Shown in pieces: positions 7,523-15,203 of a stretch of DNA of 31,479 nucleotides. The notes under the pieces are model-generated. The model saw only the letters and a list, made by a program, of their open reading frames with translations, did no database searches and was not told the origin of the DNA. Positions within the stretch are counted from its first letter, which is position 1, and every line of letters starts with the position of its first letter. Position numbers and translations under genes: made by a program. Source of the DNA: a virus; IMG/VR virus record IMGVR_UViG_3300022918_000231, positions 1 to 31,479 of that record; one strand, given 5' to 3'.

Positions 7523-7771
7523 TCACGCTGCACCCAACTGGTCAAACAACTCGCGCTGCTGAGTGCGGGACAAATTCTTGAGACTGTCGAAGATGAGCCG
7601 GTCCATGGCTTGGGCCGACGGGCTGAGTGTGTGTGAAAACGTCAGGTTTGCCACCCACGTGTGCCCGCACTTTGCGTCCAGGCACTGGCAATACAACTTG
7701 GCGAAGTCATTGGAAAGCTGATCCCTCGAAGCAATCCGCCCTCTGTGTCCGCACTTACAGGTGATGCGCAT
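7523..7771 (-). CDS. ogr: Ogr/Delta-type zinc-finger late activator
   Basis: An 82-residue protein of the Ogr/Delta family, which activates late promoters of P2-like phages by contacting RNA polymerase. The zinc site is seen as C5, C7, C30 and C35, with the typical Y-C-x-C-x4-C-G-H-T-W and the family segment LTFSHTLSPSA at about 43-54. The first pair is C-x-C rather than the usual C-x2-C. The C-terminal helix (RTQQRELFDQL) is typical of longer family members. A strong GGGGAGGGA ribosome binding site precedes the ATG. It lies downstream of portal, in the same direction, and has its own upstream region with repeats. Confidence 0.85.
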   Translation of the reverse strand: MRITCKCGHRGRIASRDQLSNDFAKLYCQCLDAKCGHTWVANLTFSHTLSPSAQAMDRLIFDSLKNLSRTQQRELFDQLGAA

Positions 7772-7810
7772 TTGTGTCCCTCCCCAGGGGCGGCTAATTG
7801 CTACTATTTT

Positions 7811-7855
7811 GCCACATTATGTAGTGGCATTCTCTACGTTAGCCACTATATGTAG
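7811..7855. promoter_or_regulatory. Repeated 14-bp sites upstream of ogr
   Basis: On the minus strand CTACATATAGTGGC (7855-7842) and CTACATAATGTGGC (7824-7811) are direct repeats, 12 of 14 identical, with starts 31 bases apart (about three helical turns). Their GTGGC ends also make inverted pairs with GCCAC (TAGTGGC 7822-7828 against GCCACTA 7842-7848). They lie 40-84 bases before the ogr start codon, the first one inside the last codons of the portal gene. An operator or activator site for ogr is the simplest reading. Confidence 0.45.
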
Positions 7856-8870
7856 CGTTTTCCCCTGCCGTTGGGGGCTCTCTCCAGGCAATCCGCCTGT
7901 CATCCCGCAAGGTATCGTTCAGCTGGCTGAAAAGTTGACAGATCGGACGGATTTCATTGCTCGTATAGACCCGGTCGATCTTCTCGATATCGCCAAAACC
8001 TGCGCTGTTTTCCGGAATGATCCCGGCCAAAGCGGGGTTCATTCGCCAGGCGGCGATCACGTCATTACGCGTGATGTTTTTGACCTTCTCCAGCTCGTCC
8101 TTAGCCTGAAAGTCCCCCACGGGGATGATCTGCACGGCCTTTTCGGCACCGCCTGGGATGTTCAGGAACAGCGATCGGAAGTTGCCCACGCCTTTACTGC
8201 CAGAGATCTGCTCGCGCAGGTTCTCTTCGTCCTCCTCGGTCAGGTTGGGGTCGTTGGTGTAGAACACGTAACCCGCGTGGGCACCGTTGGCGTAGTAGCG
8301 CCGGCGGAACAGCGTCGCGGCCTCGTTAAGCAACAGCGCCTGCATGCCGCCCAGATAGTCCGGCACGCCGTAGATGTCCTGCTCGACGTCGTAATCCATG
8401 ACGTGCTCGATCTCGTCCTGGTCGAACTCCATCTCCTTGCCGTCGGGCAGCAACATCACATACCCGCCGTCGACCTTGACCCGCATGTTGATCGCCGGCA
8501 GGTGCTGCATTTCCAGCACCTGGCCCAGCAGGTTGGGCTTGCGGTACAGGTACGCCTCGCCAAACACCACGAAGTCCAGGCCAGCGCGTCCCATGGTGGC
8601 CACGCTGCAGCCCACGGACGGCAGAAATTCCCGTAGCAGCAGGTTGCGCTTGAATTTGGGGATCGCGCCGTGATGCGCGTTGGCGCGCAACAGCTTGGCC
8701 AGCCCCTGACGAGACACCGGCGGTTTGTACAGGCGGCCATCCTCCGAGGCGAAGACGCCCAGGTAATTGCCCATGCTGCCGACCAGCACCTGTTCGGGAT
8801 CGCCGAACGCAAAAGAGCGTGTCGGTGGCTTGGGTTGAATCGGTTGGTCTTTGACTGTTCGCGTCGTCAT
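7839..8870 (-). CDS. Q: Phage portal protein (P2 gpQ-like)
   Basis: A 343-residue portal protein, the length of P2 gpQ. Recognisable portal segments include F-A-F-G-D-P-E near the start, PPVSRQGLAKLLRANAHHG, and a central YGVPDYLGGMQALLLNEAATLFRRRYYANGAH-type region with the helix following it; the C-terminal part has VGNFRSLFLNIPGG and NDVIAAWRMNPALAGI. Twelve copies form the ring through which DNA enters and leaves the capsid and to which the terminase docks. It runs leftward behind the large terminase with an 8-base gap, the standard P2 arrangement. Confidence 0.93.
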   Translation of the reverse strand: MTTRTVKDQPIQPKPPTRSFAFGDPEQVLVGSMGNYLGVFASEDGRLYKPPVSRQGLAKLLRANAHHGAIPKFKRNLLLREFLPSVGCSVATMGRAGLDFVVFGEAYLYRKPNLLGQVLEMQHLPAINMRVKVDGGYVMLLPDGKEMEFDQDEIEHVMDYDVEQDIYGVPDYLGGMQALLLNEAATLFRRRYYANGAHAGYVFYTNDPNLTEEDEENLREQISGSKGVGNFRSLFLNIPGGAEKAVQIIPVGDFQAKDELEKVKNITRNDVIAAWRMNPALAGIIPENSAGFGDIEKIDRVYTSNEIRPICQLFSQLNDTLRDDRRIAWREPPTAGENATYSG

Positions 8871-8878
8871 GGGGGCCT

Positions 8879-10693
8879 TTAGTTGCTGAACACGTAGCGG
8901 CTACGTTGTTTTTTGTCGGTGTTGAGGGGTTCATTGGCCAGGGCGTGCATGATTGCCCAGGCCACGTCCGCGTGACCGGTGGCGTCGGTGCGCGAAGCGC
9001 TGTAGGTGATCTGGCCACTGGCGGTGGCCCCGCGCTTGATCGTCAGGAAGGCCTGGGCGATATCGTTCCAGCCGGCGTCCCACTCTATGCGGCTGCCGAC
9101 AATGGTGTCCTGGGCCTTGAGCACCAGGCTGTTCTTGGTTTCCAGGCTGTAATGGATCGAGGTCGCACGGGGGTAGAAATCGCGCACCAGGTCAAACACG
9201 CCGTAGCCGATGCCCGTGGTGTCGATGCCGATGTGCTGCACGTTGAAGCGCTCCGTCAGCCGCTTGACCTGCTCGGCTTGGTATTTGAACGACTGGCCCC
9301 GCCAGCTGTGCTTCTCGAGGATCCGAAACTTGCCGTCCGGCTCGAGCGGCGGGGCGATGACCACGCACGTTGCATCGTCCCGGGTGCGGCTGGGGTCGTA
9401 GCCGATCCAGACCGGGCTGTTGCCGAAGGGCCGCGGATCGTCGGCGTCGTAATCGGTCCACAACGCAAGATCGGAATAACAGCGTTCCAGGTCGGTCAGG
9501 TGGAACACGCTCTGGGTGCTGTCGATGAATTTGCACATGAATAGTTGCTGGAACTTGTCTTCGTCGTACTCCAGCTGCAGCTGCTCGAGGTCGAACAGAT
9601 CACAGCCGCCGGCGATGGCATCCAGGATGGTAATGACCTTGCGCCACTGACCGTCCGGACAGAGCGAGCCTGCCGACGTTTGCTTGTCGCTGGGCCACGG
9701 TTCCTTCGCGTTCTTGCGTTTGCTGTTGCGGAATTTCTCGCCAGTCCAGAATGGGTACGCCTGGTGCGACACCGCGCTGGGCGTGGAAAAGTAGGTTTTG
9801 CGCCATTTCTTGTGGGTCGCCATGGCGCTGGCCACGGTGTTCAGTTTCTCGAAATCGCGGATCCAGAAATATTCGTCGACGTAAACGTGGCCATGGTGGC
9901 CCTGCGCTGTGCTGCTGTTGGTGCTGAGAAAGCGCAACTCCGCCCACGGCTTGCCGTCCTTGCTGAGCACGATCGGATTGCCGCTCAGCTCCAGGCCAAA
10001 CCATGCCTGGGCAAACGAAATGATGTAGCTGCGGAAGATCTCGGACTGGGCACGGCTGGCCGACAGGAAGATCTGGTTGTCACCGGTCAGCACCGCGTCC
10101 ATGAACGCTTCGCCGGCGAAGTAGTAGGTCAGGCCCACCTGGCGGCTTTTCAGGATGTTGCGGATCCGCGCCGTCAGCGGGTTGAGCTTCGCGGCGTACA
10201 GCTCTTTTTGGTAGCCGTACATTTTGCTGATGAACTTGTCCAGGAAGTCGACTTCGGTCAGTTCGCTGACGTCGTTCTTCACAGGCTTCGGCTTTTTCTT
10301 CCCGCCTTTGTCGCCCCGATCGCCTTTATCCCGACGTTCGCTGCGCTGCTCGTTCCGACGGTGGCCACCGTCCTCAATCGGATCATTCGCTGGCATCGGC
10401 GCTGGCTTGGCGCATTGCTTGGCCAGACGTTCGCGCACCGTGGTCAGGCAATCCAGTTCATCCAGGTCGCCTTTGGTCAGCGTTGTCTGTTTATCCAGGA
10501 TGAGCGTGATCCGCCGGCTGACAGCAGTCAGCGGTTCTTCATCCGACAGCATGTCGTCCCACTCGCCCTGGCGGATCCAGTAATAAACGATCCGGATGTT
10601 GGGCAGGGACAACTGCGCCTGAATTTCACGCGGCTTGCAGCGGCGTAAATAGAGGCGTTTGGCGGCTTCTTTAAGTTCGGGGGCGTATGGCAT
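8879..10693 (-). CDS. P: Terminase large (ATPase) subunit (P2 gpP-like)
   Basis: A 604-residue terminase. The N-terminus (PELKEAAKRLYLRR ... IRIVYYWI) is the helix-turn-helix region typical of gpP. The ATPase has a variant Walker A, SRQVGLTYY, at about 183-192 and a Walker B, HVYVDEYFW, near 272. The nuclease domain shows WIGYDPSRTRDDAT (about 430), HIGIDTTGIGYGVF and the late acidic motif GHADVAWA. It packages DNA and cuts at cos in P2-like phages. A strongly charged low-complexity insertion (RRDKGDRGDKGGKKKPKP, about residues 115-135) joins the helix-turn-helix region to the ATPase. It begins the leftward late transcript. Confidence 0.93.
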   Translation of the reverse strand: MPYAPELKEAAKRLYLRRCKPREIQAQLSLPNIRIVYYWIRQGEWDDMLSDEEPLTAVSRRITLILDKQTTLTKGDLDELDCLTTVRERLAKQCAKPAPMPANDPIEDGGHRRNEQRSERRDKGDRGDKGGKKKPKPVKNDVSELTEVDFLDKFISKMYGYQKELYAAKLNPLTARIRNILKSRQVGLTYYFAGEAFMDAVLTGDNQIFLSASRAQSEIFRSYIISFAQAWFGLELSGNPIVLSKDGKPWAELRFLSTNSSTAQGHHGHVYVDEYFWIRDFEKLNTVASAMATHKKWRKTYFSTPSAVSHQAYPFWTGEKFRNSKRKNAKEPWPSDKQTSAGSLCPDGQWRKVITILDAIAGGCDLFDLEQLQLEYDEDKFQQLFMCKFIDSTQSVFHLTDLERCYSDLALWTDYDADDPRPFGNSPVWIGYDPSRTRDDATCVVIAPPLEPDGKFRILEKHSWRGQSFKYQAEQVKRLTERFNVQHIGIDTTGIGYGVFDLVRDFYPRATSIHYSLETKNSLVLKAQDTIVGSRIEWDAGWNDIAQAFLTIKRGATASGQITYSASRTDATGHADVAWAIMHALANEPLNTDKKQRSRYVFSN

Positions 10694-10855
10694 GGCCGCA
10701 GTCTATGCGGCGAAAACGCAGGAAACGCGGGGTTAAAATCCGTGTTCGTCCTATAACGCGAAAATAGGACCAGCGCAAAAGTGAATCAATTGTTGGAGGG
10801 GGGATTGCTCCCTATCTTGGCGACTCAACTCACCGATTGAGCGCAGTTATCACCC
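10694..10855. promoter_or_regulatory. Divergent late promoter region
   Basis: This 162-base spacer separates the leftward terminase/portal unit from the rightward capsid/tail unit, the position of the paired P2 late promoters. It holds a perfect dyad, GTCCTAT-N9-ATAGGAC at 10748-10770, almost central. No exact P2-type TGT-N12-ACA Ogr site was found by eye. Neither flanking gene has a strong ribosome binding site. Confidence 0.55.
10748..10770. repeat. Dyad GTCCTAT-N9-ATAGGAC
   Basis: Seven-base perfect inverted arms, with half-site centres 16 bases apart (about one and a half helical turns), lie 55 bases from the terminase start and 86 from the scaffold start. This fits a dimeric regulator bound between two divergent promoters, most simply the Ogr-like protein. 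Confidence 0.5.
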
Positions 10856-11761
10856 ATGCCCCGTTCCCTTGTTTCGTTCTGGAAACGTGTCGCCACCAGC
10901 GGCCCGACCGTTGACGGTCGCGTCATCCTTCCCCAGGAACTGCGTGATATCGCTGAGACCTATAGCACCGCCACGTATACCGCTGTGATCTGGTCCGAGC
11001 ACGAACGCTGGTTTGGCTCCCACGGCACCGTCTTTGCGGTGCGTCTGCTGGAAGGCGTCGAAGGCCTCGCCGACGGTCAGGTGGCGCTGGAAGCCCAATT
11101 AAAGCCGAACGATCGCCTGCTTTCGCTCAACGACCAGGGCGAAAAGCTGTTTACCAGCATTGAAATCACCCCGGACTTCGCCAACACCGGCAAAGCCTAT
11201 CTGACCGGCCTGGCAGTGACCGATTCGCCGGCCAGCCTCGGTACCCAGGAACTCTACTTTTCTCGCCGCACCGGTGCGCCAGTGCACTACGCGGCGGCGG
11301 TGCCCCTGGGCGCGCTGACCGAAGAAGAGCCTGTGGGAGAAATCAGCAAGCTGACGGGCCTGCTGACCCGGCTGTTCAGCCGCTTTGTGGCAGAACCAGC
11401 CACCGATTCGACACCCACCCCTCCAACTGAGAACCCCCCAATGGATGAAGCTACAGCCAAGGCGTTAAAGGCCTTGAACGAGCAGCTATCGCTCGTCGTT
11501 GCCGGCATCGCTGCTGTGATTGAACCCGCTACTACCGAGGTTGTTGACCCGGTCGTTGCTGAAGTCGATGACGTTGCCGCCGCTGTTGACACCATCGTTG
11601 CCGACGCCAAGGCCGATGGCGAGTTCGCTCGCAAGGGCAGCGACAACGCCCGTCTCGATCGCCTCGAGCAGATCCTCGAAAAGGCGTTCAGCACCCCGGC
11701 CGGTCGCGTTGTTCCGCGCACCACCGGTTCCACCTCCGATGCCAAAAAGCGGGTGCTTTGA
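10856..11761 (+). CDS. O: Capsid maturation protease and scaffold (P2 gpO-like)
   Basis: A 301-residue bifunctional protein. The N-terminal protease half contains the expected residues of the gpO serine protease: D20 (TVDGR), H49 (SEHERW) and S101 (FTSIEI), matching my recollection of P2 D19, H48, S107. The conserved segment NTGKAYLTGLAVTDSPASLGT follows. The second half is proline-rich, then long acidic helices (about 195-275) ending in a basic tail, as in scaffolding domains that bind the capsid protein. It starts the rightward late transcript and is followed after one base by the capsid gene. Confidence 0.92.
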   Translation: MPRSLVSFWKRVATSGPTVDGRVILPQELRDIAETYSTATYTAVIWSEHERWFGSHGTVFAVRLLEGVEGLADGQVALEAQLKPNDRLLSLNDQGEKLFTSIEITPDFANTGKAYLTGLAVTDSPASLGTQELYFSRRTGAPVHYAAAVPLGALTEEEPVGEISKLTGLLTRLFSRFVAEPATDSTPTPPTENPPMDEATAKALKALNEQLSLVVAGIAAVIEPATTEVVDPVVAEVDDVAAAVDTIVADAKADGEFARKGSDNARLDRLEQILEKAFSTPAGRVVPRTTGSTSDAKKRVL

Positions 11762-11762
11762 C

Positions 11763-12779
11763 ATGAGCCAGCAATCCCTGAGCCAGCGTGCTCTTAAGCA
11801 ATACTCCGAACTGCGCGAAGCGATCGCCGAGACCTACGGCGTCGACGTGTCGCGCCAGTTCAACGTCGAACCGACCATTGCCCAGGAACTCAACGACAAG
11901 ATCACCGAGCGCGCCGACTTCCTGGAGCGCATCAACGTCGTGCCGGTTACCGAAATCAAGGGCCAAAAGGTCATGTTGGGCGTCAATGGTCCGGTGACCA
12001 GCCGCACCAACACCAAAACCACCGACCGCGAAGCCAAGGACGTGACGGACCTGAACGGTCTGGATTACGAACTGTTTTCCACCGAATCCGACGTGGGCCT
12101 GCCGTTCGCCAAGATCGACAGCTGGGCCAAGTTCCCGGACTTCGCCGAGCGTTATTCGGCGGCTGTGCAGAAACAGATCGCGCTCGATCGCATCATGATC
12201 GGCTGGCATGGCGTCCTGGCTGCGACGCAGACCAACCTGACCACCAACCCAATGCTGCAGGACGTCAACAAAGGCTGGCTGCAGATCGCCCGCGAGCAGA
12301 TCCCGGAACAAGTGATCGAGGAGGGCGCGACTGCCGGGAAAATCACCTTGGGTGCCGGCGGCGATTACGAAAACCTCGACGCCCTGGTGCACGACGTCAA
12401 GCAGATGATCGACACGGTATTCCGTGACGGCGGTGATCTGATCGCGATCGTGGGCAGCGATCTGCTGGCCGCTGACAAGGCCAAGCTGTATTCCAGCCAG
12501 GCTGGCAAGCCCACCGAGAAAGAGCGCATCGAAAGCGCCCAGGTCATCGCGACTTATGGCGGTCTGCCGACGTTCACCGTGCCGCATTTCCCGGCCAACG
12601 CCGTGGTGGTCACCAGCTGGGACAACCTGTCGATTTACTTCCAGGACAGCAGCTGGCGTCGTCACCTGATCGAGAACCCGAAGCGCTCGCGCATGGAAGA
12701 TTACAACGCCCGCAACGAAGGCTATGTGATCGAGCAGCTGGGCAAATTCGCGGCCGCTGAAAACGTGGCGGTGGTCTGA
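11763..12779 (+). CDS. N: Major capsid protein (P2 gpN-like)
   Basis: A 338-residue capsid protein of the P2 gpN family. Its start (MSQQSLSQRALKQYSEL) is one base after the scaffold stop; the same frame is open further upstream but that is inside the scaffold gene. Family segments include FNVEPTIAQELNDKI, DFLERINVVPVTEIKGQK, and the C-terminal RRHLIENPKRSRMEDYNARNEGYVIE region. The N-terminus is likely trimmed by the gpO-type protease during head maturation. It forms the HK97-fold shell. The stop overlaps the next ATG. Confidence 0.93.
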   Translation: MSQQSLSQRALKQYSELREAIAETYGVDVSRQFNVEPTIAQELNDKITERADFLERINVVPVTEIKGQKVMLGVNGPVTSRTNTKTTDREAKDVTDLNGLDYELFSTESDVGLPFAKIDSWAKFPDFAERYSAAVQKQIALDRIMIGWHGVLAATQTNLTTNPMLQDVNKGWLQIAREQIPEQVIEEGATAGKITLGAGGDYENLDALVHDVKQMIDTVFRDGGDLIAIVGSDLLAADKAKLYSSQAGKPTEKERIESAQVIATYGGLPTFTVPHFPANAVVVTSWDNLSIYFQDSSWRRHLIENPKRSRMEDYNARNEGYVIEQLGKFAAAENVAVV

Positions 12780-13510
12780 TGAGTCTGGCACTGGCGCACA
12801 AGCGCCGCGTACTCGCCCAAGGCCCAGCGGCCACTGTCGCCGGTGCCAAGGTGGAGGTTTATTCCTCTGCCACTGCGCTGACCAGTCCGGCCAATGGGCA
12901 GAAGCACCTCAAGTTGATGGAAGACGCTTTGGCAGTCGACCTGGAGCGCATCAGCGCAATCAACAGCCACGAGCTGCGCCGTCAGCTCAAGCGTGAGGAG
13001 CTGCTGCCCAAATACCAAGAATACGTGCAGCGGTACCGCGATTCCGGATTGAGTTTCCCGAACTCGGTGCTGATGTACGTCCTGATTTGGCTGTTCGACA
13101 CCGCCGACTTTGAAAAGGGCCTGGAATTGGCTGATTTCGCCATCTCCCAGGGCCAGGCACTGCCGGAACGCTTCAATCGGGACATTCCGACCTTCGTGGC
13201 TGATGAAGTCATCGACTGGGCGGAACGTGAGTACAAGGCAGGCCGCAGCCCCGAGCCCTATCTGAGCGACCTTCTTCCGAGAGTGGATGGCGAATGGAAG
13301 CTGTTTGAGCGCATTCCAGCCCGTTACCACCGTCAATTGGGGATGCTGGCCATCGATCGTAAGGACTGGGTAGCGGCGGTATCGCACCTGGAGCGAGCAA
13401 TCGCGCTTTATCCCGAGATCCGCCAGGAAACCCGGCTTGAAGGTGCCCGCAACGCCTTGAAGAAACTCGCTGCAGCCGAAGCAGCAGCCAACCAATCACC
13501 AGCTGAATAA
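12779..13510 (+). CDS. M: Terminase small subunit (P2 gpM-like)
   Basis: A 243-residue protein that recognises the packaging site and passes DNA to the large subunit. The gpM family pattern is seen in the basic N-terminus (LALAHKRRVLA), the helical middle with LVPKYQEYV-like LLPKYQEYVQRY, the segment VLMYVLIWLFDTADFEKGLELADFAI, and a C-terminal helical hairpin ending in an alanine-rich tail. It overlaps the capsid stop (ATGA) and sits in the O-N-M order of P2. Confidence 0.92.
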   Translation: MSLALAHKRRVLAQGPAATVAGAKVEVYSSATALTSPANGQKHLKLMEDALAVDLERISAINSHELRRQLKREELLPKYQEYVQRYRDSGLSFPNSVLMYVLIWLFDTADFEKGLELADFAISQGQALPERFNRDIPTFVADEVIDWAEREYKAGRSPEPYLSDLLPRVDGEWKLFERIPARYHRQLGMLAIDRKDWVAAVSHLERAIALYPEIRQETRLEGARNALKKLAAAEAAANQSPAE

Positions 13511-13527
13511 ACGACTACCACCCCCCA

Positions 13528-13591
13528 GCGGGAAACTGTGGAAGTGAGTCAGCCATTATGGCCGTCGACCCACCACCACCAGTTTTCCCGC
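13528..13591. repeat. Long-range inverted repeat between gpM and gpL genes
   Basis: GCGGGAAACTG at 13528-13538 is matched by CAGTTTTCCCGC at 13580-13591, complementary except for one extra T, with further pairing possible (TGG with CCA). It lies in the only sizeable gap (100 bases) of the head operon. A transcript hairpin, or a DNA site such as cos, is possible. Confidence 0.4.
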
Positions 13592-13610
13592 CCTTTTCGA
13601 GCGGCCAGCA

Positions 13611-14081
13611 ATGAGCTTTTCAGGTAACCCCACCAGGTTTGTGGAACAGCAGATCGGCAACGACGGCTTTTGGCCTGACCTGTCCGTGACCGAGTTCCAG
13701 AAGGCCTATCGCCTTCCTGGTGAATACCTGGGCGAGCTGCTGGCCGCCGATTTGACCACGGCGATGGTCGAGGTCAACACCGACCTGGCCGCCGTCAAAG
13801 CCGAGCTGCTGGCTGCTGACGTATCGAACCTCGAGACCGCTGCGAACGTATCTACCCCGGCAGGGTGGGGCTACGCCCATAAAGCGGCGCTCTACAAACG
13901 TGCCGTGTATGCCCGGGCCAAAGCCAGTCTGCTGACCCAGTTCGCCACGGTGACCCGCCGTGAAAGTGCCGAGAACACGGGCAAGGAATTACCGGAACGG
14001 TCGGAAACCTTTCTCGCTTTTAGCCAGGAAGCTATCCGCCTGCTGCAGGGCCGTGGCCGCATCACGGCGGTGCTGGTGTGA
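13611..14081 (+). CDS. L: Head completion protein (P2 gpL-like)
   Basis: A 156-residue protein of the gpL head-completion family, which stabilises filled capsids at the connector. Typical parts are F-W-P-D-L-S-V-T-E-F-Q-K-A-Y-R-L-P near residues 20-36, a long central helix, and the C-terminal segment with NTGKELPERSETFLAFSQEAIRLLQGR in which the basic/aromatic pattern is conserved. It starts after the 100-base gap and ends overlapping the next gene (GTGA). Confidence 0.88.
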   Translation: MSFSGNPTRFVEQQIGNDGFWPDLSVTEFQKAYRLPGEYLGELLAADLTTAMVEVNTDLAAVKAELLAADVSNLETAANVSTPAGWGYAHKAALYKRAVYARAKASLLTQFATVTRRESAENTGKELPERSETFLAFSQEAIRLLQGRGRITAVLV

Positions 14082-14521
14082 TCAAGCTGCAGGCTTTGAC
14101 GGCCTACCTCATCGAACGCCAGCTGGTGGCCACCGAACAGCTCGACAGCTGGACGGACCAGGTGCAGCTCGAGTTGATCTGGAAAGACGACGTCAAGGGC
14201 ATGCACATGGGCGACATGAACTACAGCGCCACGATCGTGCTGGAGCGCTTCGCCGATCACCCCGGGCGGCTGATGGCCCTGGTGGGTAGCTGGCTGGAGA
14301 ACCACGACGAAGAGCGCGACGGCCTGCCCGCCACCGTGTTCGACATCACCATGCTCGATGACGACCTGGCTGACGTGGATATCAAGCTGCAGTTCATTGA
14401 GCCGCAGTACCTGGCCGAGGATCCTGCCGGCGAAATCATCGCATTCAAAAAGACCTGGTCATTTATTCCGTTCGAACTGTGGGTCGCGGAAACCGGCGAG
14501 GTGAATGGCGATGGCGCGTAG
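14078..14521 (+). CDS. R: Tail completion protein (P2 gpR-like)
   Basis: A 147-residue protein with a GTG start that overlaps the gpL stop. The sequence fits the gpR tail-completion family: an N-terminal helix (ALTAYLIERQLV), then a beta-rich region with MNYSATIVLERFADHPGRLMALVGSWLE and acidic LDDDLADVDIKLQFIEP, ending in the VAETGEV motif. It joins the tail to the head connector. In P2 it comes after the lysis genes; here it directly follows the head genes. Confidence 0.85.
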   Translation: MIKLQALTAYLIERQLVATEQLDSWTDQVQLELIWKDDVKGMHMGDMNYSATIVLERFADHPGRLMALVGSWLENHDEERDGLPATVFDITMLDDDLADVDIKLQFIEPQYLAEDPAGEIIAFKKTWSFIPFELWVAETGEVNGDGA

Positions 14522-15191
14522 CACCTTCGCGCTCGACGTGCGCGGTTTGCTCGGCGCCGAAGAGCAGCTGGCCCTGCTCGAGCTGCCCCCGCAGTTGCGC
14601 CGGCGTCTGCTCAACAACGTCACCAAGCGCGTGCGCAGCCTCAGTCGCCAGCGGATCCGCGAGCAGAAGAACCTGGATGGCTCGGCCTTTGCGCCACGCA
14701 AGGGATCGGGCAAGGGCAAAAAGAAGATGGAAGCCGGCCTGGGCAAGCTCCTGGACGTCACCCGCCTCAGTGCCAACGAAGCCGAACTGGGCTGGCGTAA
14801 CGCGCTGACCCGTTGGGTGGCGTCGCAGCAACACAACGGGGTATCCGAGCGCCGCACCGCTGCGCAGATGCGCCAGTGGAACAAGGTTCCCGAAGGTCTG
14901 GCCGCGACTGAAAAGCAGGGCAAGCGCTTGCGCCGGCTCGGTTTCAAGACGCGCCAGGCGGGCAAGAAAACCCTCACGCGCCCATCCGTGGCGTGGATCA
15001 AAGAGCACGTGAACTACGCCAAGGCGGGTCTGCTGATCCGCCTCCTGGACGACGAACAAACCGAGACATCGGGCGCGCAAAGCTGGGACATCACCCTGCC
15101 CAAACGTCAGTTCCTCGGCCCTGGCACCGAATCGGAAACCAGCGCGCTGGTGAACCTGGTGCTGCAACAAATCCTAAATTCACCCCGCTAA
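14511..15191 (+). CDS. S: Tail completion / virion morphogenesis protein (P2 gpS-like)
   Basis: A 226-residue basic protein of the phage virion morphogenesis (gpS) family, with the characteristic RRLLNNVTKRVRSLSRQRIREQ-type helix near residues 25-50 followed by the F-A-P-R-K stretch and later LPKRQFLGP near the end. The ATG at 14511 has GAGG 9 bases upstream, better spaced than the in-frame ATG at 14505. It is longer than P2 gpS (about 150 residues), as in related Mu- and HP1-type proteins. It overlaps the gpR gene by 11 bases. Confidence 0.82.
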   Translation: MARSTFALDVRGLLGAEEQLALLELPPQLRRRLLNNVTKRVRSLSRQRIREQKNLDGSAFAPRKGSGKGKKKMEAGLGKLLDVTRLSANEAELGWRNALTRWVASQQHNGVSERRTAAQMRQWNKVPEGLAATEKQGKRLRRLGFKTRQAGKKTLTRPSVAWIKEHVNYAKAGLLIRLLDDEQTETSGAQSWDITLPKRQFLGPGTESETSALVNLVLQQILNSPR

Positions 15192-15203
15192 GCGAGGCAC
15201 TGC

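Noticed and set aside
7761-8636. 291-residue plus-strand frame opposite portal
   Set aside because: Antisense shadow of the portal gene, rich in His/Val/Gln as expected for reversed coding strands.
9545-10648. 367-residue plus-strand frame opposite the large terminase
   Set aside because: The terminase on the other strand is certain; this frame is composition-driven and has no start signal.
11520-11762. Upstream extension of the capsid frame
   Set aside because: Within the scaffold gene in another frame; the family start MSQQSLSQ is at 11763.
11688-12791. 367-residue minus-strand frame opposite the capsid gene
   Set aside because: Opposite a clear capsid gene and inconsistent with the packed rightward operon.
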